Assembly: GCA_902800815.1 (NCBI GenBank)
Contig: CADCGB010000001.1
Coordinates: 109,446 to 173,445, forward strand
Source: Fibrobacter succinogenes
GTDB lineage: Bacteria > Fibrobacterota > Fibrobacteria > Fibrobacterales > Fibrobacteraceae
Direction of reading: 5' to 3'
DNA length: 64,000 nucleotides
Made by a program: the position numbers and the translations under genes. The notes under the pieces are model-generated. The model searched no databases. It had not been told where the DNA came from and saw only the letters and a list, made by a program, of their open reading frames with translations. This document shows, in pieces, positions 16,413 to 26,169 of this stretch. Numbering within the stretch: the first letter of the stretch is position 1; each line of letters begins with the position of its first letter.

Positions 16413-17167
16413 TCCTCAAAAACCTCCGGTGGCGGCAGGGCCTCGAACGCGGCTTTCGCGTCCTGCACGTTCTCGTTTATAACGTCCTTCTTGATAAGTC
16501 CGTCACGCAGCGTTATGGTACGCCCGCTGAATGTCGCGATGTCGGGTTCGTGGGTCACGAAGGCGATGGTTTTCCCCTGCCGGTTGAGTTCCTGGAAAAT
16601 CATCATGATTTCATAACTCGTGCGCGTGTCCAGGTTACCCGTGGCCTCGTCGGCAAGGATAATTACGGGGTCGTTCACGAGGGCGCGGGCGATGGCTACC
16701 CTCTGCTGCTGGCCACCCGAAAGCTGGTTCGGCAGGTGGTTCATGCGGTCTGCAAGCCCGACACGTTCCAGTGCCTCGACGGCGCGGCGGTGTCTCTCGC
16801 TTGCCGATACGCTGGAATTGTACAGCAGGGGCAGTTCCACATTCTCGATGGCGGTCGTGCGGTTCAGCAGGTTGTAGCTCTGGAATACGAACCCGATTTT
16901 CTTGCTCCTGATGCGGGCGAGTGCGTCGCGCTTGAGCTTTTCGGTATGCTCGCCATCCAGTATGTAGTGTCCGGAGGTCGGCCGGTCCATGCACCCGAGG
17001 ATATTGAGCATCGTGGACTTGCCCGAGCCGCTTGTCCCCATGATGGTCACGAACTCCCCGGAATGTATATCAAAGTTTACACCGCGCAGCGCATGTACGG
17101 TCTCGTCGCCCATCTTGAAGTCCCGGCGGATGTTCTGTATCGAAAGTATGGGGTTTTCTGCTTGCAT
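16409..17167 (-). CDS. MacB/LolD-type ABC transporter ATP-binding protein
   Basis: The ATPase has Walker [10 protein letters not shown], the Q-loop F-V-F-Q-S-Y-N-L, the signature [14 protein letters not shown], Walker [13 protein letters not shown] and the H-loop V-T-H-E. The set is typical of the MacB/LolD branch. I choose the ATG at 17167 rather than a TTG nine bases earlier. It powers the permease encoded right after it, with overlapping stop and start. The C-terminal 35 residues are an extra charged tail. Confidence 0.93.
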   Translation of the reverse strand: MQAENPILSIQNIRRDFKMGDETVHALRGVNFDIHSGEFVTIMGTSGSGKSTMLNILGCMDRPTSGHYILDGEHTEKLKRDALARIRSKKIGFVFQSYNLLNRTTAIENVELPLLYNSSVSASERHRRAVEALERVGLADRMNHLPNQLSGGQQQRVAIARALVNDPVIILADEATGNLDTRTSYEIMMIFQELNRQGKTIAFVTHEPDIATFSGRTITLRDGLIKKDVINENVQDAKAAFEALPPPEVFEE

Positions 17168-17272
17168 TTTCGCCAATTTAGATGATTTTACGCTTTTTCG
17201 CGTTGCATCGGGGGTACAAGATAATATCTTTCGACATACTTTTTCATTTTATTGCTAACTTTTGTAATAAGA

Positions 17273-17300
17273 TTGTATTTTTCCTTATTAGTCGTATCTT
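17273..17300 (+). promoter_or_regulatory. Putative promoter of the kinase-OmpA pair
   Basis: TTGTAT at 17273-17278 and TATCTT at 17295-17300, 16 bases apart, lie in an AT-rich stretch 31 bases before the ATG at 17331. Confidence 0.5.
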
Positions 17301-17330
17301 TACGATTGATAAGGACTTGGAGATTTTTTG

Positions 17331-19451
17331 ATGGAAACTAAGGTACCGCAAGGCACTACGGCGAAACCGGAAGATGACGAGATCGACATCCTCGAGATTC
17401 TGGTGTTCCTGAAGAGCAAGTGGAAGTTCTTGTGTATTTTCCTTGTTTTGGGGCTTTTTGCGGGTGGTGTCGCCTCCATGTGGATGCGCCCGGCCTACAA
17501 GAGCGATATTCTTCTGCAGGTAGATGTAAAGGGCAATAAGTCTTCCAAGGCGCTTGGCGAAATGGGCGCCCTTCTGGATGTTTCTACCCCCTCCGAAGCG
17601 GAAATGCAGCTCATCAAGAGCCGTATGGTGCTTTCTTCCGTTGTCGAGGAACAGCGCCTCTGCTACTCGGCCGTACCCCTGAATAAGGTCGACCGTCTGC
17701 TGCACAAGGAAGGCCGCATGGATCTCGAGTTCCTGAGCATCCCGCGCGCCGTTTCCGAGGCGAAAATCAAGATAAAGGCCCGCGTGCTGCCTGATTCCAC
17801 CAAGTTCGAACTCCTGGGCGAGGACGATGCCGTGTTACTGAAGGGCGAGGTCGGGGAAACCTATCGTCAGCCCTATGCGGGCGATACGCTTGCCATTTGC
17901 GTGCGTTCCATGAAGGCCCGTCCGGGCCAGACCTTCCTCCTGGGGGCGACCCATCCGCAGATGGCGGTCGCCGGTCTCCTGGGTGGCCTGAGCGTCTCGG
18001 AAGAGGGCAAGAATTCCGGAATTATCCGCGTTTCTATGCAGCACGCCTATCCGGACCGGGTGGCGGACATCCTGAATTCCATTGCGAATACCTACTTGAA
18101 GCAGAACATCGAGATGCGCAGCGCCGAGGCCAAGAAGACGCTCGACTTCCTCGAGGAGCAGCTCCCGAGCGTGAAGGCCAAGCTCGATTCCTCTGAACAG
18201 AAGCTTACCTCGTTCCGCAACGCGAACGGGACCATCGACCTCTCGGGCGAAACCCGCGTCCACCTCGAGAAGGACGTGAGCCTCCAGCAGCGCCTGCTTG
18301 AACTTGAGCAGAAGAAGCAGGAAGCCCTGCGCCTGTTCCAGGCGGAACACCCGACGGTCCGTACCATCGAGCAGCAGCAGGCAAGGCTCTACGGCGAGAT
18401 TGCAAAGCAGAAGAAGGCGGCGGACAAGCTCCCCAAGACCCAGCAGGAATTCCTCTCCCTGCAGGAAGAAGTCGAGGTCAACAACAAGCTCTACACGAAC
18501 CTCCTGAACAACATCCAGCAGCTCCGCGTGGTGCAGGCGGGTGAAGTCGGTAACGTGCGTATCGTGGACCAGGCCTACGTGCCCATAAAGCCCGCGAAGC
18601 CGAACCGCAAGCTGATTTTTGGCGGTGTCGCCCTGGCGTTCCTCCTTCTTGGCTGTGCTATCGTGCTCGTGCGTCGCATGTCGCATAACGGTGTCGCCAG
18701 CAGTACCGAGGTTGAGCAGGCTACGGGTATCGGCGTGTACGGGAAGCTCCCGATGCTCGGCAAGGGCACCGAGAACAACGTGTTCAATCCGGTCGTGCAC
18801 GAAAAGCCCGACGAACCGTTTGCCGAGTCGGTCCGCGCCCTCAGGACGGCGCTCGAGTTCTCGCTATTTGCCGACGACAAGAAGGTTCTCATGGTATCGG
18901 GCCTCATAGAGGGCGTGGGCAAGTCGTTTGTCTCGACGAACCTCGCTTGTTCCTTTGCCATGTCGGGCAAGAAGGTTTTGCTTGTGGATATGGACCTGCG
19001 CCGTGGCCGCATGTTCAAGAAGGGCCACAAGGGCCTTTGCGAAATGCTCCGTGCCGAAAAGTTTGACGACGAGTACATCGAGGTGGTTAGCGAGAACTAC
19101 CACATCATCGGTTCTGGCAAGCGCGTGGTGAACCCGGGCGACCTCTTGAACAAGAGCCGCTTCGGTACGTTCCTCGACACGTTCCGTAAAAAGTACGACC
19201 TGATTATTCTTGATACCCCGCCTGTATTCCAGTGCAGCGATGCACTCCTGGTCGAAAAGTATGCGGATTACCTTTTGTGCGTGCTGAAGCAGTCGGCGCA
19301 TAGCATGGATAACATCCAGGAAGCGCTCTCTACCTTCGACCGCAGTACCGAAACACCTTTGCCGAAGGCCTTCGTATTCAACAAGTGCGAACGTCATTCA
19401 GGCTATGGCTATGGTGGCTACTACGGCTACTATGGCTACAAGAAGTATTAA
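17331..19451 (+). CDS. Wzc-like polysaccharide co-polymerase / bacterial tyrosine kinase
   Basis: The ATG at 17331 follows GGAG by 8 bases. The 706-residue product has a Wzz domain with helix 1 near residues 25-46, a periplasmic coiled coil (about 250-400), helix 2 near 427-447, and a cytoplasmic BY-kinase domain (about 495-690). The kinase shows Walker A G-V-G-K-S near residue 527, Walker A' L-L-V-D-M-D-L-R-R-G, Walker B L-I-I-L-D-T-P-P, and a C-terminal cluster of eight tyrosines ending in Y-K-K-Y. Such proteins set the length and export of capsule or exopolysaccharide. No wza, wzx or glycosyltransferase is nearby; an OmpA-family gene follows after 20 bases. Confidence 0.92.
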   Translation: METKVPQGTTAKPEDDEIDILEILVFLKSKWKFLCIFLVLGLFAGGVASMWMRPAYKSDILLQVDVKGNKSSKALGEMGALLDVSTPSEAEMQLIKSRMVLSSVVEEQRLCYSAVPLNKVDRLLHKEGRMDLEFLSIPRAVSEAKIKIKARVLPDSTKFELLGEDDAVLLKGEVGETYRQPYAGDTLAICVRSMKARPGQTFLLGATHPQMAVAGLLGGLSVSEEGKNSGIIRVSMQHAYPDRVADILNSIANTYLKQNIEMRSAEAKKTLDFLEEQLPSVKAKLDSSEQKLTSFRNANGTIDLSGETRVHLEKDVSLQQRLLELEQKKQEALRLFQAEHPTVRTIEQQQARLYGEIAKQKKAADKLPKTQQEFLSLQEEVEVNNKLYTNLLNNIQQLRVVQAGEVGNVRIVDQAYVPIKPAKPNRKLIFGGVALAFLLLGCAIVLVRRMSHNGVASSTEVEQATGIGVYGKLPMLGKGTENNVFNPVVHEKPDEPFAESVRALRTALEFSLFADDKKVLMVSGLIEGVGKSFVSTNLACSFAMSGKKVLLVDMDLRRGRMFKKGHKGLCEMLRAEKFDDEYIEVVSENYHIIGSGKRVVNPGDLLNKSRFGTFLDTFRKKYDLIILDTPPVFQCSDALLVEKYADYLLCVLKQSAHSMDNIQEALSTFDRSTETPLPKAFVFNKCERHSGYGYGGYYGYYGYKKY

Positions 19452-19471
19452 CAACACAATAAGGAGTATAG

Positions 19472-21937
19472 ATGAAAAAAGCAATCGCTCTTTCTCTACT
19501 TGCCGGTAGCATGGCCTTCGCCCAAAGCGGGTTGATGGGCGGTGTTGACGGTATCCACCAGCACAATGCCAGTACTCTTGGCCAGTGGAATTTCTCCATT
19601 GGCACGGGTGGTGACATTACTCTGGATTCCTGGTCCCTTACCCGTGGTGGCCTCTACACCTACAAGGGCAAGACCTATGACCTCAACCAGTGGGACTGGA
19701 CCCTCGCCGGCAACTTCAATGCCGCGATTGGTCTTCTCGACTTCTTGGATGTCGGTGTGAGCCTTCCGCTCTACTACGACCACGCCAACGACGACGAAGG
19801 TCCGTCCGGTTACCTGGACATGTGGACCACGAGCCGTGGCGACCTTGATCTCTGGTTCAAGGTTGGCGTGCCGTTCAGCGACGAGAGCATCTTCGGCCTT
19901 GCCGCCATGTTCGACTTCTATATTCCGACCGGTGAAAATTCCGTGGGTACTCGCCCCCGCCACGCCTGGTACCTGAACGATGAAGGTGTTACCCATCCGT
20001 TCTCTGCCGACGCCTTTGCGATGGCCGGAACCCTCGAGTTCACTTTGGACCTCACCAAGAAGAACATTCCTATCCGTTGGAACTCCCATGCCGGCTTCGT
20101 GCTTGCGACGGGTGACGGTCAGGCCAACACGCTCGTCTACGGTACGGGCATCAACTGGCTCCCGCTCACTTGGATGGATGCCTTCGTAGAATACTCCGGC
20201 GAATTCCGCGTGCAGAAGACGGGTTACCCGCGTGAAGCCATCGAAGATCCGATGGTCATCACTCCGGGCTTCCGCTTCCACCTGCCCTGGAACATCGACT
20301 TCGCTATGGGTCTTGACATTTCTGTCCGTGCTCTCAAGAACTTCGGTTACGACATGAAGGACGAAATGGAAACGGCCAACCTCTACACGGTCCGCTACAT
20401 GGATGAACGTGGCAACAAGGTTACCTACGGCTACGTTCCTACTCCGCGCTATGCCGGTACTGCCGCCCTCGTCTGGCGCTTCGGCAGCAAGGATAAGGAC
20501 ACCGATGAAGATGGCGTTGTCGACAAGAAGGATTCCTGCGCCAACACCCCGAAGGGTGCCGTGGTTGATTCCCTCGGCTGCCCGCTCGATGGCGACAAGG
20601 ACGGCGTTCTCGATGGATTTGACAAGTGCCCGGGTACTCCGCAGGGCGCTACCATCGACTCTGTCGGCTGCCCGTTCGACACCGACAAGGATGGCGTGTA
20701 TGATGGCATTGACAAGTGCAACGAAACTCCGGAAGGCCACCAGGTCGGCATCAACGGCTGCGAAGGTGACTTCGACGGTGACGGCGTGGAAGATTCCTTC
20801 GACCGCTGCCCGAACACCCCGAAGGGCGTTCCTGTCGATACCACGGGTTGCCCGAAGGATACCGACAAGGACGGCGTGACGGATGACCTCGACAAGTGTG
20901 CCGATACTCCGGCCGGCTTCCCGGTTGACTCTCTCGGTTGCCCGATGGATAGCGACAAGGACGGCGTGCCCGATGCTCTCGACAAGTGCCTCAACACTCC
21001 GGCTGGCCTCCCGGTTGACTCCCTCGGCTGCCCGGCTGATGCTGACAAGGATGGCGTTGCCGATGCTCTCGACAAGTGCCCGAACACCAAGCAGGGTGCT
21101 CAGGTGAACGCTGAAGGTTGCGAAGGCGACTACGATGGCGACGGCGTACCGGACGATGCTGACCAGTGCCCGAACACCAAGCAGGGCGTGCCTGTTGATT
21201 CTACCGGTTGCCCGGCTGATACCGACAAGGACGGCGTGTTTGATGCCAACGACAAGTGCCCGAATACTCCGGCTGGTACCACCGTTGACAACACCGGTTG
21301 CCCGATGGACTACGACAAGGACGGCGTGCCCGATGACAACGACAAGTGCCCGAACACCAAGCCGGGTATCACTGTCGACTCTACCGGTTGCCCGATGGAT
21401 AGCGACAAGGATGGCGTGTTCGATGGCCTTGACCAGTGCCAGGAAACTCCGGCCGATGTCTCCGTGGACTCTGTCGGTTGCCCGATGGATACCGATAAGG
21501 ACGGCGTTGCCGACTACCTCGACAAGTGTGCCTACACGCTCGAAGGCGTGAAGGTCGACGAGAAGGGCTGCCCGCTCGACAAGAAGCAGGACCTCAACGA
21601 ACTGAAGCACGGTATCGAGTTCCAGACGAACTCCACCAAGTTCACCAAGAACAGCTACGGCAAGTTGAACGACCTCGTGAACCTCCTGAAGCAGTACCCG
21701 AACGTGAACCTTGAAATTCAGGGCCACACCGACAACGTCGGCTCCGCCAAGAAGAACAAGGATCTCTCTCAGAGGCGCGCTCAGGCTGTGGTTGACTACT
21801 TTGTGAAGAAGGGTGGCATCGCTGCCGATCGTCTCCGCGCTGTCGGTTACGGTCCGGACAAGCCGATCGCAAGCAACTCCACCAAGAAGGGTCGTAAGCA
21901 GAACCGTCGCGTGGAATTCGTTCCGTTCGACAAGTAA
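19472..21937 (+). CDS. OmpA-family outer-membrane protein with thrombospondin type 3 repeats
   Basis: AAGGAG precedes the ATG and a signal peptide ends at A-F-A-Q. Residues ~20-345 look like an outer-membrane beta-barrel. Twelve calcium-binding thrombospondin type 3 repeats follow (about 348-705), each near 30 residues and built on D-x-D-K-D-G-V-x-D and G-C-P. The C-terminal OmpA domain has G-H-T-D-N-V-G and L-S-x-R-R-A-Q-A-V-V-D-Y and should bind peptidoglycan. The repeats probably form a rigid rod spanning the periplasm. It is cotranscribed with the kinase and ends at a strong terminator. Confidence 0.93.
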   Translation: MKKAIALSLLAGSMAFAQSGLMGGVDGIHQHNASTLGQWNFSIGTGGDITLDSWSLTRGGLYTYKGKTYDLNQWDWTLAGNFNAAIGLLDFLDVGVSLPLYYDHANDDEGPSGYLDMWTTSRGDLDLWFKVGVPFSDESIFGLAAMFDFYIPTGENSVGTRPRHAWYLNDEGVTHPFSADAFAMAGTLEFTLDLTKKNIPIRWNSHAGFVLATGDGQANTLVYGTGINWLPLTWMDAFVEYSGEFRVQKTGYPREAIEDPMVITPGFRFHLPWNIDFAMGLDISVRALKNFGYDMKDEMETANLYTVRYMDERGNKVTYGYVPTPRYAGTAALVWRFGSKDKDTDEDGVVDKKDSCANTPKGAVVDSLGCPLDGDKDGVLDGFDKCPGTPQGATIDSVGCPFDTDKDGVYDGIDKCNETPEGHQVGINGCEGDFDGDGVEDSFDRCPNTPKGVPVDTTGCPKDTDKDGVTDDLDKCADTPAGFPVDSLGCPMDSDKDGVPDALDKCLNTPAGLPVDSLGCPADADKDGVADALDKCPNTKQGAQVNAEGCEGDYDGDGVPDDADQCPNTKQGVPVDSTGCPADTDKDGVFDANDKCPNTPAGTTVDNTGCPMDYDKDGVPDDNDKCPNTKPGITVDSTGCPMDSDKDGVFDGLDQCQETPADVSVDSVGCPMDTDKDGVADYLDKCAYTLEGVKVDEKGCPLDKKQDLNELKHGIEFQTNSTKFTKNSYGKLNDLVNLLKQYPNVNLEIQGHTDNVGSAKKNKDLSQRRAQAVVDYFVKKGGIAADRLRAVGYGPDKPIASNSTKKGRKQNRRVEFVPFDK
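20503..21580 (+). repeat. About 90-base tandem coding repeats (twelve thrombospondin type 3 units)
   Basis: The core GA(C/T)AAGGA(C/T)GGCGT recurs about every 90 bases. Units at 20503, 20773 and 21133 are more divergent (E-D-G or D-G-D-G). Near-identical units make this stretch prone to recombination. Confidence 0.85.
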
Positions 21938-21957
21938 TTCTCGCTAAGAGTTTGCTG

Positions 21958-21988
21958 AAAAAGCACCCGCAATCGCGGGTGCTTTTTT
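21958..21988 (+). terminator. Rho-independent terminator after the OmpA gene
   Basis: AAAAAGCACCCGC-AATC-GCGGGTGCTTTTTT, a perfect hairpin with T-run. Confidence 0.92.
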
Positions 21989-22024
21989 ATATGCACACCG
22001 AAGAAAAAATTCTAAATTAATTAT

Positions 22025-22441
22025 GTGCTCCATTTCATCAAGTACAATGCCATTGGCATCATAAACACGCTCATCACGCTTGCCGTGGTGTGGGTGTTGC
22101 ACCAGTGGCTGGACTGGGGCAAGGAAGTCTCGAACTTTCTGGGGTTCGTCGCGGGCGGCATCAACAGCTACCTCATGAACCGCATCTGGAATTTCAAGAG
22201 CCATAATCGCAAGCGGACGGAAGTCGTGCGGTTCCTCGTTGTCTTTTTGCTGAGCTACGCGCTCAATCTCGCGGCACTCGAGGGCACTGCGTACCTGCTC
22301 GAGAACGCGCAGTGGTGCAGGTCGTTTACCGTGTGGATTTCGCAGTTCATGAAGCCTACGTACTTTGCGAACATTGTCGCGAACATTGTCTACGTGCTGG
22401 CGAGCTTTATGCTGTACAAGAAGTGGGTTTTTAGAAAGTGA
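22025..22441 (+). CDS. GtrA-family membrane protein
   Basis: The 138-residue protein has four predicted membrane helices and the GtrA pattern: F-I-K-Y-N-A-I-G-I-I-N-T at the start, G-F-V-A-G-G-I-N-S-Y-L-M-N-R-I-W-N-F and the end F-M-L-Y-K-K-W-V-F. GtrA proteins are thought to help move undecaprenyl-linked sugars across the inner membrane for cell-surface glycosylation. The start is a GTG with no strong ribosome site. A glycosyltransferase partner is not present nearby. Confidence 0.82.
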   Translation: MLHFIKYNAIGIINTLITLAVVWVLHQWLDWGKEVSNFLGFVAGGINSYLMNRIWNFKSHNRKRTEVVRFLVVFLLSYALNLAALEGTAYLLENAQWCRSFTVWISQFMKPTYFANIVANIVYVLASFMLYKKWVFRK

Positions 22442-22456
22442 CTGGTGGTTTATAGC

Positions 22457-23944
22457 ATGAATTGGATTGAAGGCAAGAAGTGCTCCGCGGAAGATGCCGC
22501 AGCAATGATTCAGGATGGTGATATTCTTGGCGTTTCGGGCTTCACGCTCGCGGGTTACCCGAAGGCGGTTCCGCTCGCGATTGCCGCCCGCGCCGAAAAG
22601 CTGCACGCCGCCGGCGAAAAGTTCCAGGTGACGCTCTATGCGGGCGCCTCTACCGGCGACAGCTGCGATGGTGCATTGGCCCGCGCGGGTGCAATGAAAC
22701 TCCGCATGCCCTACCAGAGCAACCCGAGCCTCCGCAAGGGAATAAACGACGGGAGCATCCGCTATATCGACGCCCACCTCGGGAAGATGGGCTACCTCGT
22801 GCGCACGGGTGCAGTGCCGCCCCCGACGGTAGCGATTATCGAGGTGAGTGCGATACTGCCCGATGGCCGCGTGTGCCTTTCTACTTCGGGCGGGAACTCG
22901 GTCTGCTACCTCGACATGGCGCAGAAGATTATTTTGGAACTCAATACCCGCCTGGGCGACAGCTGCATGGGTATTCACGATAACGCCCTTCCGGAACTGC
23001 CCCCGCATGCAAGGCCGCTTGCGATATACAGTGCGGGTGATCGCGCAGGCGATGAGTTCGTGAAGGTCGATACGGGCAAGGTCGTCGCGGTCGTCGAGAA
23101 TGACGGCTACGATGAGGTAACCCCGTTTGTCGAACCCGATGACGTTTCTCGCAATATCGGCGAACGCATCCTCGACTTTATCCGCTACGAGGAATCTCAC
23201 GGGAACCTCCCGAAGGGGATGGCGTACCAGAGCGGCGTGGGCAAGGTCGCAAATGCGGTTCTCTGCGCGATGGCAAACGACGAGCGTCTCGGGCGCATCG
23301 ACCTGTTTACCGAAGTCATCCAGGAGGCAGTGCTCCCGCTGTTGAAGAACGGCAAGCTTGGCGTCGCTTCCGGTACGGCGCTTACTTTGTCTGAAAGTGC
23401 CCAGCGCGAGTTCGTGCAGAATGCGGCCGATTGGAAAAAACATTTCGTGCTCCGCCAGCAGGAAGTGAGCAACAGTCCCGACCTCATCCGCCGTGTGGGT
23501 GTCATCTCGATGAATACTGCCCTCGAGGCGGATATCTTCGGGAACGTGAACAGCAGCCTTGTATGTGGTTCGGCGATGATGAACGGTATCGGCGGTTCTG
23601 CGGATTTCGCCCGCAACTGTGCCCTCGGGTTCTTCCTGACGCCCTCGGTCGCGAAGGGGGGTGCCATCAGTAGCATCGTGCCCTACGTGAGCCATGTGGA
23701 CCATACGGAACACGATACGCAGATTTTCGTGACGGAGCAGGGCCTTGCTGACCTCCGCGGGCTCGCCTCCGAAGACCGTGCGCGGCTCATCATCAAGAAT
23801 TGCGCCCACCCCGACTTCCGCGAGCCCCTGATGGACTTCTTGGAGTACGGCCTGAAGCATGCGAAGGGCAAACACCTGCCGCTCGCGCTCGACCGTGCCT
23901 TCGAGATGCATAACCGGTTCCTCGAAACCGGGAGAATGCTCTAG
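22457..23944 (+). CDS. Acetyl-CoA hydrolase/transferase family CoA-transferase
   Basis: The 495-residue product belongs to the succinyl-CoA:acetate / propionyl-CoA:succinate CoA-transferase family. Marks are Q-S-G-V-G-K-V-A-N-A-V-L, F-T-E-V-I-Q-E-A-V-L, which holds the probable catalytic glutamate (E286), and M-N-G-I-G-G-S-A-D-F-A-R-N. The enzyme moves CoA between short-chain acids through a glutamyl-CoA thioester. In a succinate-forming rumen-type bacterium this could release propionate while regenerating succinyl-CoA, which would fit the decarboxylase genes at 34.8-37.2 kb. Acetate exchange is also possible. GGTGG precedes the chosen ATG; an in-frame GTG lies 12 bases upstream. Confidence 0.88.
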   Translation: MNWIEGKKCSAEDAAAMIQDGDILGVSGFTLAGYPKAVPLAIAARAEKLHAAGEKFQVTLYAGASTGDSCDGALARAGAMKLRMPYQSNPSLRKGINDGSIRYIDAHLGKMGYLVRTGAVPPPTVAIIEVSAILPDGRVCLSTSGGNSVCYLDMAQKIILELNTRLGDSCMGIHDNALPELPPHARPLAIYSAGDRAGDEFVKVDTGKVVAVVENDGYDEVTPFVEPDDVSRNIGERILDFIRYEESHGNLPKGMAYQSGVGKVANAVLCAMANDERLGRIDLFTEVIQEAVLPLLKNGKLGVASGTALTLSESAQREFVQNAADWKKHFVLRQQEVSNSPDLIRRVGVISMNTALEADIFGNVNSSLVCGSAMMNGIGGSADFARNCALGFFLTPSVAKGGAISSIVPYVSHVDHTEHDTQIFVTEQGLADLRGLASEDRARLIIKNCAHPDFREPLMDFLEYGLKHAKGKHLPLALDRAFEMHNRFLETGRML

Positions 23945-23999
23945 GAAAGCTCAGCTTTTGCATCATTCGCATTTGGAATGCCCGATTTGCGGCATATTT

Positions 24000-24028
24000 T
24001 TGCGCATGTAAGAAAATTATTATATCTT
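24000..24028 (+). promoter_or_regulatory. Putative promoter of the histidine-phosphatase lipoprotein array
   Basis: TTGCGC and TATCTT with 17 bases between, 47 bases before the chosen start of the first lipoprotein. Confidence 0.5.
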
Positions 24029-24075
24029 TAGGATGGGTGTGTGACTCCACGTTTGTACGTTCATGGGGCGTTTTG

Positions 24076-26133
24076 ATGGGTACACGTAAAGAAAATAGGC
24101 TTGCCGGTTTCCTTTGGGCGTTCTTGTGTGCGCTTGCCTTCGGGCTTGTTGCCTGTGGCGATGATTCCTCTGCCTCGCCCGATGAACAGGCCCTGGATTC
24201 CTCGTCCTCGGAATCTGTGGGCGATGTATCCGGCCAGAACAACCTGTCTTCTTCTTCGCGTTTCTGGAACAATCCTTCCGATACTGTTATTTCTTCCCAT
24301 CCCGGAGCAGATTCCGTAAAAGATTCCAGTAAGGTTATAGGGGCGGATTCTCTTGCCGGTAATGATTCGCTCAATAAGGTCACGGACACGATTCCCGGGA
24401 ATCAGGAATCTTCTACGGATACGGACTGGGTCAGGAATCCGGATTCCGTCTATTATTTTAGCCGTCTTGCTATTGATGGCCGCGTGTCCGCGTTATTCGG
24501 CCTGACTCCGAACTCCTCGATGAGAATTGAATATCTGGATACCCAAAGCGGCATCTCCTCGAACGGGGTGGATTCTGGAAGTGCTTCCGTTATCGAGGCC
24601 TTTTTACCGATCACTTACTGGAAACCCTATGTCAGGGTGTCGATTGATGGCATCGCTCTCGATTTCCCTGGTGCACCGACGGTTGCGGGGCTTTCGCTTT
24701 CCGCATTGGGTGATTTGTCTTCGAGCGATACGGTGAACGTAGATTTTATTTCGACGGCCGAACTTTCGCGTGCCGAGACCCTCGTGGCTGCAGGGCAGGA
24801 TTTGGCCGTAGCGATGGAGCAGGCGGCGACTGAAGTCCTGCGTGCGTTCCGCATGGACGATTTTGCCGATGATTTGCCGAAAGAAGAGGTGGCGGCACGG
24901 TTCCTCGCTATCCACCTGCTTGCCGCTTCGCGTGTTGCGGAAGGGGACGGGTTCACCTTCAAGGATATCGCGGCGGATATTGCGGATGACGGACTCTGGA
25001 GCGATACGGCCTCGCGCGCGAAGATTGCGGACTGGGCGCTACGTGCGGATGCGGAAGATGCCTTTGCCTCTCTCCGTACGGCGCTCTCGACGCAGGAGGT
25101 CAGCGATTTCGAAAAATACCTGCGACTGTTCTACCAGAAGGAACTCGGGATTCCTGCATGTACCGACAATGCGGACGCCATGCTGCATGTGGCGAACGTG
25201 GCGAGCCGCTACTATGTGGCGGATGACCAGGATTTCACGAAGGTCGCTGACCGCTTCGTCTGTAATGCTGAAGGCGGAGTCGCTTTCGCGTCTGATAGTC
25301 TGAAGGATATCGTGAGCCTTGGAACGGGCGATGACGGCGAAGTGCGTCAGGGCGCATTTACCAAGAATCACTACTACACTTACGATGGTAGCAAGTGGCG
25401 CGCCGCTACCGAGGTGGAAAAGGACTCTTACTTTGTTCAAATGTCGGCGACGTCGGTCTTTACTGATATCAAGGATGTCTACGAAGGAATCAAGCCGAAC
25501 GAACGTGTGATATTTATTCTTCGCCATGCGGAGCGCGGTGACGATACGAGCAAGAGCGGAACGCTTACCTCCAACGGCAAGACCCAATCGCAGAATGTCG
25601 GCAAGAAACTTACGAAGTTCTCTGAAGATTTTGCGCTTGGCGCCTCGGAATTCCTACGAGCTCACCAGACTGTCGAGAATATCGCGATAGGCAGGGGTCA
25701 GCAGTCCGATATCCGCGATACCTTCCCTGAACTCAATGACGACTGGTACACGTTCAGTCAGGAAGCGAATGACAAGGCGAAGTCCGACTGTAACTGTGGC
25801 GGCTGGGAACTGACTTCTAAGTACGCCTACACGGGTGCCTACACGAGTGGCGACAATGCTGCGTTCTATCCTCTGGATGAACGTTCCGTGGAACTGATTG
25901 TCGGTGTACTCCTTAAAAAGTACAACGACCCGACGCAGAGGTTCGTGGTGCTCAGTTCCCATGACAAGGTGATGGTCCCGTTGGTGGTTTACTGCACGCA
26001 GGGCAAGGTGAACCTCAAGAAGCATGAGAACGGAAAGTGGCTTAACTACCTCGCCGGGGTCGCCGTTATCATCGATGAACTCGGAAATAGGCGTTATGTG
26101 CCCATCAAGGGCCTGGATTCCGCCTACATGTAG
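24076..26133 (+). CDS. Lipoprotein with C-terminal histidine-phosphatase domain (array member 1)
   Basis: The start at 24076 follows GGGGCG and gives a lipobox G-L-V-A-C; an in-frame GTG lies 39 bases upstream. A Ser/Asp-rich linker is followed by a middle domain loosely like the QKGPF module of the neighbours (D-T-V-N-V-D-F-I-S-T). Then comes a W-R-A-A-T-E-V-E-K-D repeat, and a C-terminal histidine-phosphatase domain with L-R-H-A-E-R-G-D-D (R483-H484) and S-S-H-D (H629) as the two catalytic histidine sites. The fold normally uses a phospho-histidine intermediate. Being lipid-anchored, it should face the periplasm or the surface. The substrate is unknown. Confidence 0.85.
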   Translation: MGTRKENRLAGFLWAFLCALAFGLVACGDDSSASPDEQALDSSSSESVGDVSGQNNLSSSSRFWNNPSDTVISSHPGADSVKDSSKVIGADSLAGNDSLNKVTDTIPGNQESSTDTDWVRNPDSVYYFSRLAIDGRVSALFGLTPNSSMRIEYLDTQSGISSNGVDSGSASVIEAFLPITYWKPYVRVSIDGIALDFPGAPTVAGLSLSALGDLSSSDTVNVDFISTAELSRAETLVAAGQDLAVAMEQAATEVLRAFRMDDFADDLPKEEVAARFLAIHLLAASRVAEGDGFTFKDIAADIADDGLWSDTASRAKIADWALRADAEDAFASLRTALSTQEVSDFEKYLRLFYQKELGIPACTDNADAMLHVANVASRYYVADDQDFTKVADRFVCNAEGGVAFASDSLKDIVSLGTGDDGEVRQGAFTKNHYYTYDGSKWRAATEVEKDSYFVQMSATSVFTDIKDVYEGIKPNERVIFILRHAERGDDTSKSGTLTSNGKTQSQNVGKKLTKFSEDFALGASEFLRAHQTVENIAIGRGQQSDIRDTFPELNDDWYTFSQEANDKAKSDCNCGGWELTSKYAYTGAYTSGDNAAFYPLDERSVELIVGVLLKKYNDPTQRFVVLSSHDKVMVPLVVYCTQGKVNLKKHENGKWLNYLAGVAVIIDELGNRRYVPIKGLDSAYM

Positions 26134-26169
26134 TCCAAAATCCGATATATTTTACTATTGTTCCTCATC

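Noticed and set aside
20503..21580. CRISPR-like regular repeats
   Set aside because: The repeats are coding, in frame, and translate to thrombospondin type 3 units; no unique spacers or cas genes.
19496..21727. 743-codon open frame antisense to the OmpA gene
   Set aside because: An artefact of the periodic, GC-rich thrombospondin repeats; the product is a low-complexity mirror of the repeats.
21944..23911. 655-codon open frame antisense to GtrA and the CoA-transferase
   Set aside because: Both plus-strand genes have clear family motifs; the minus product has none and an Arg/His-rich shadow composition.
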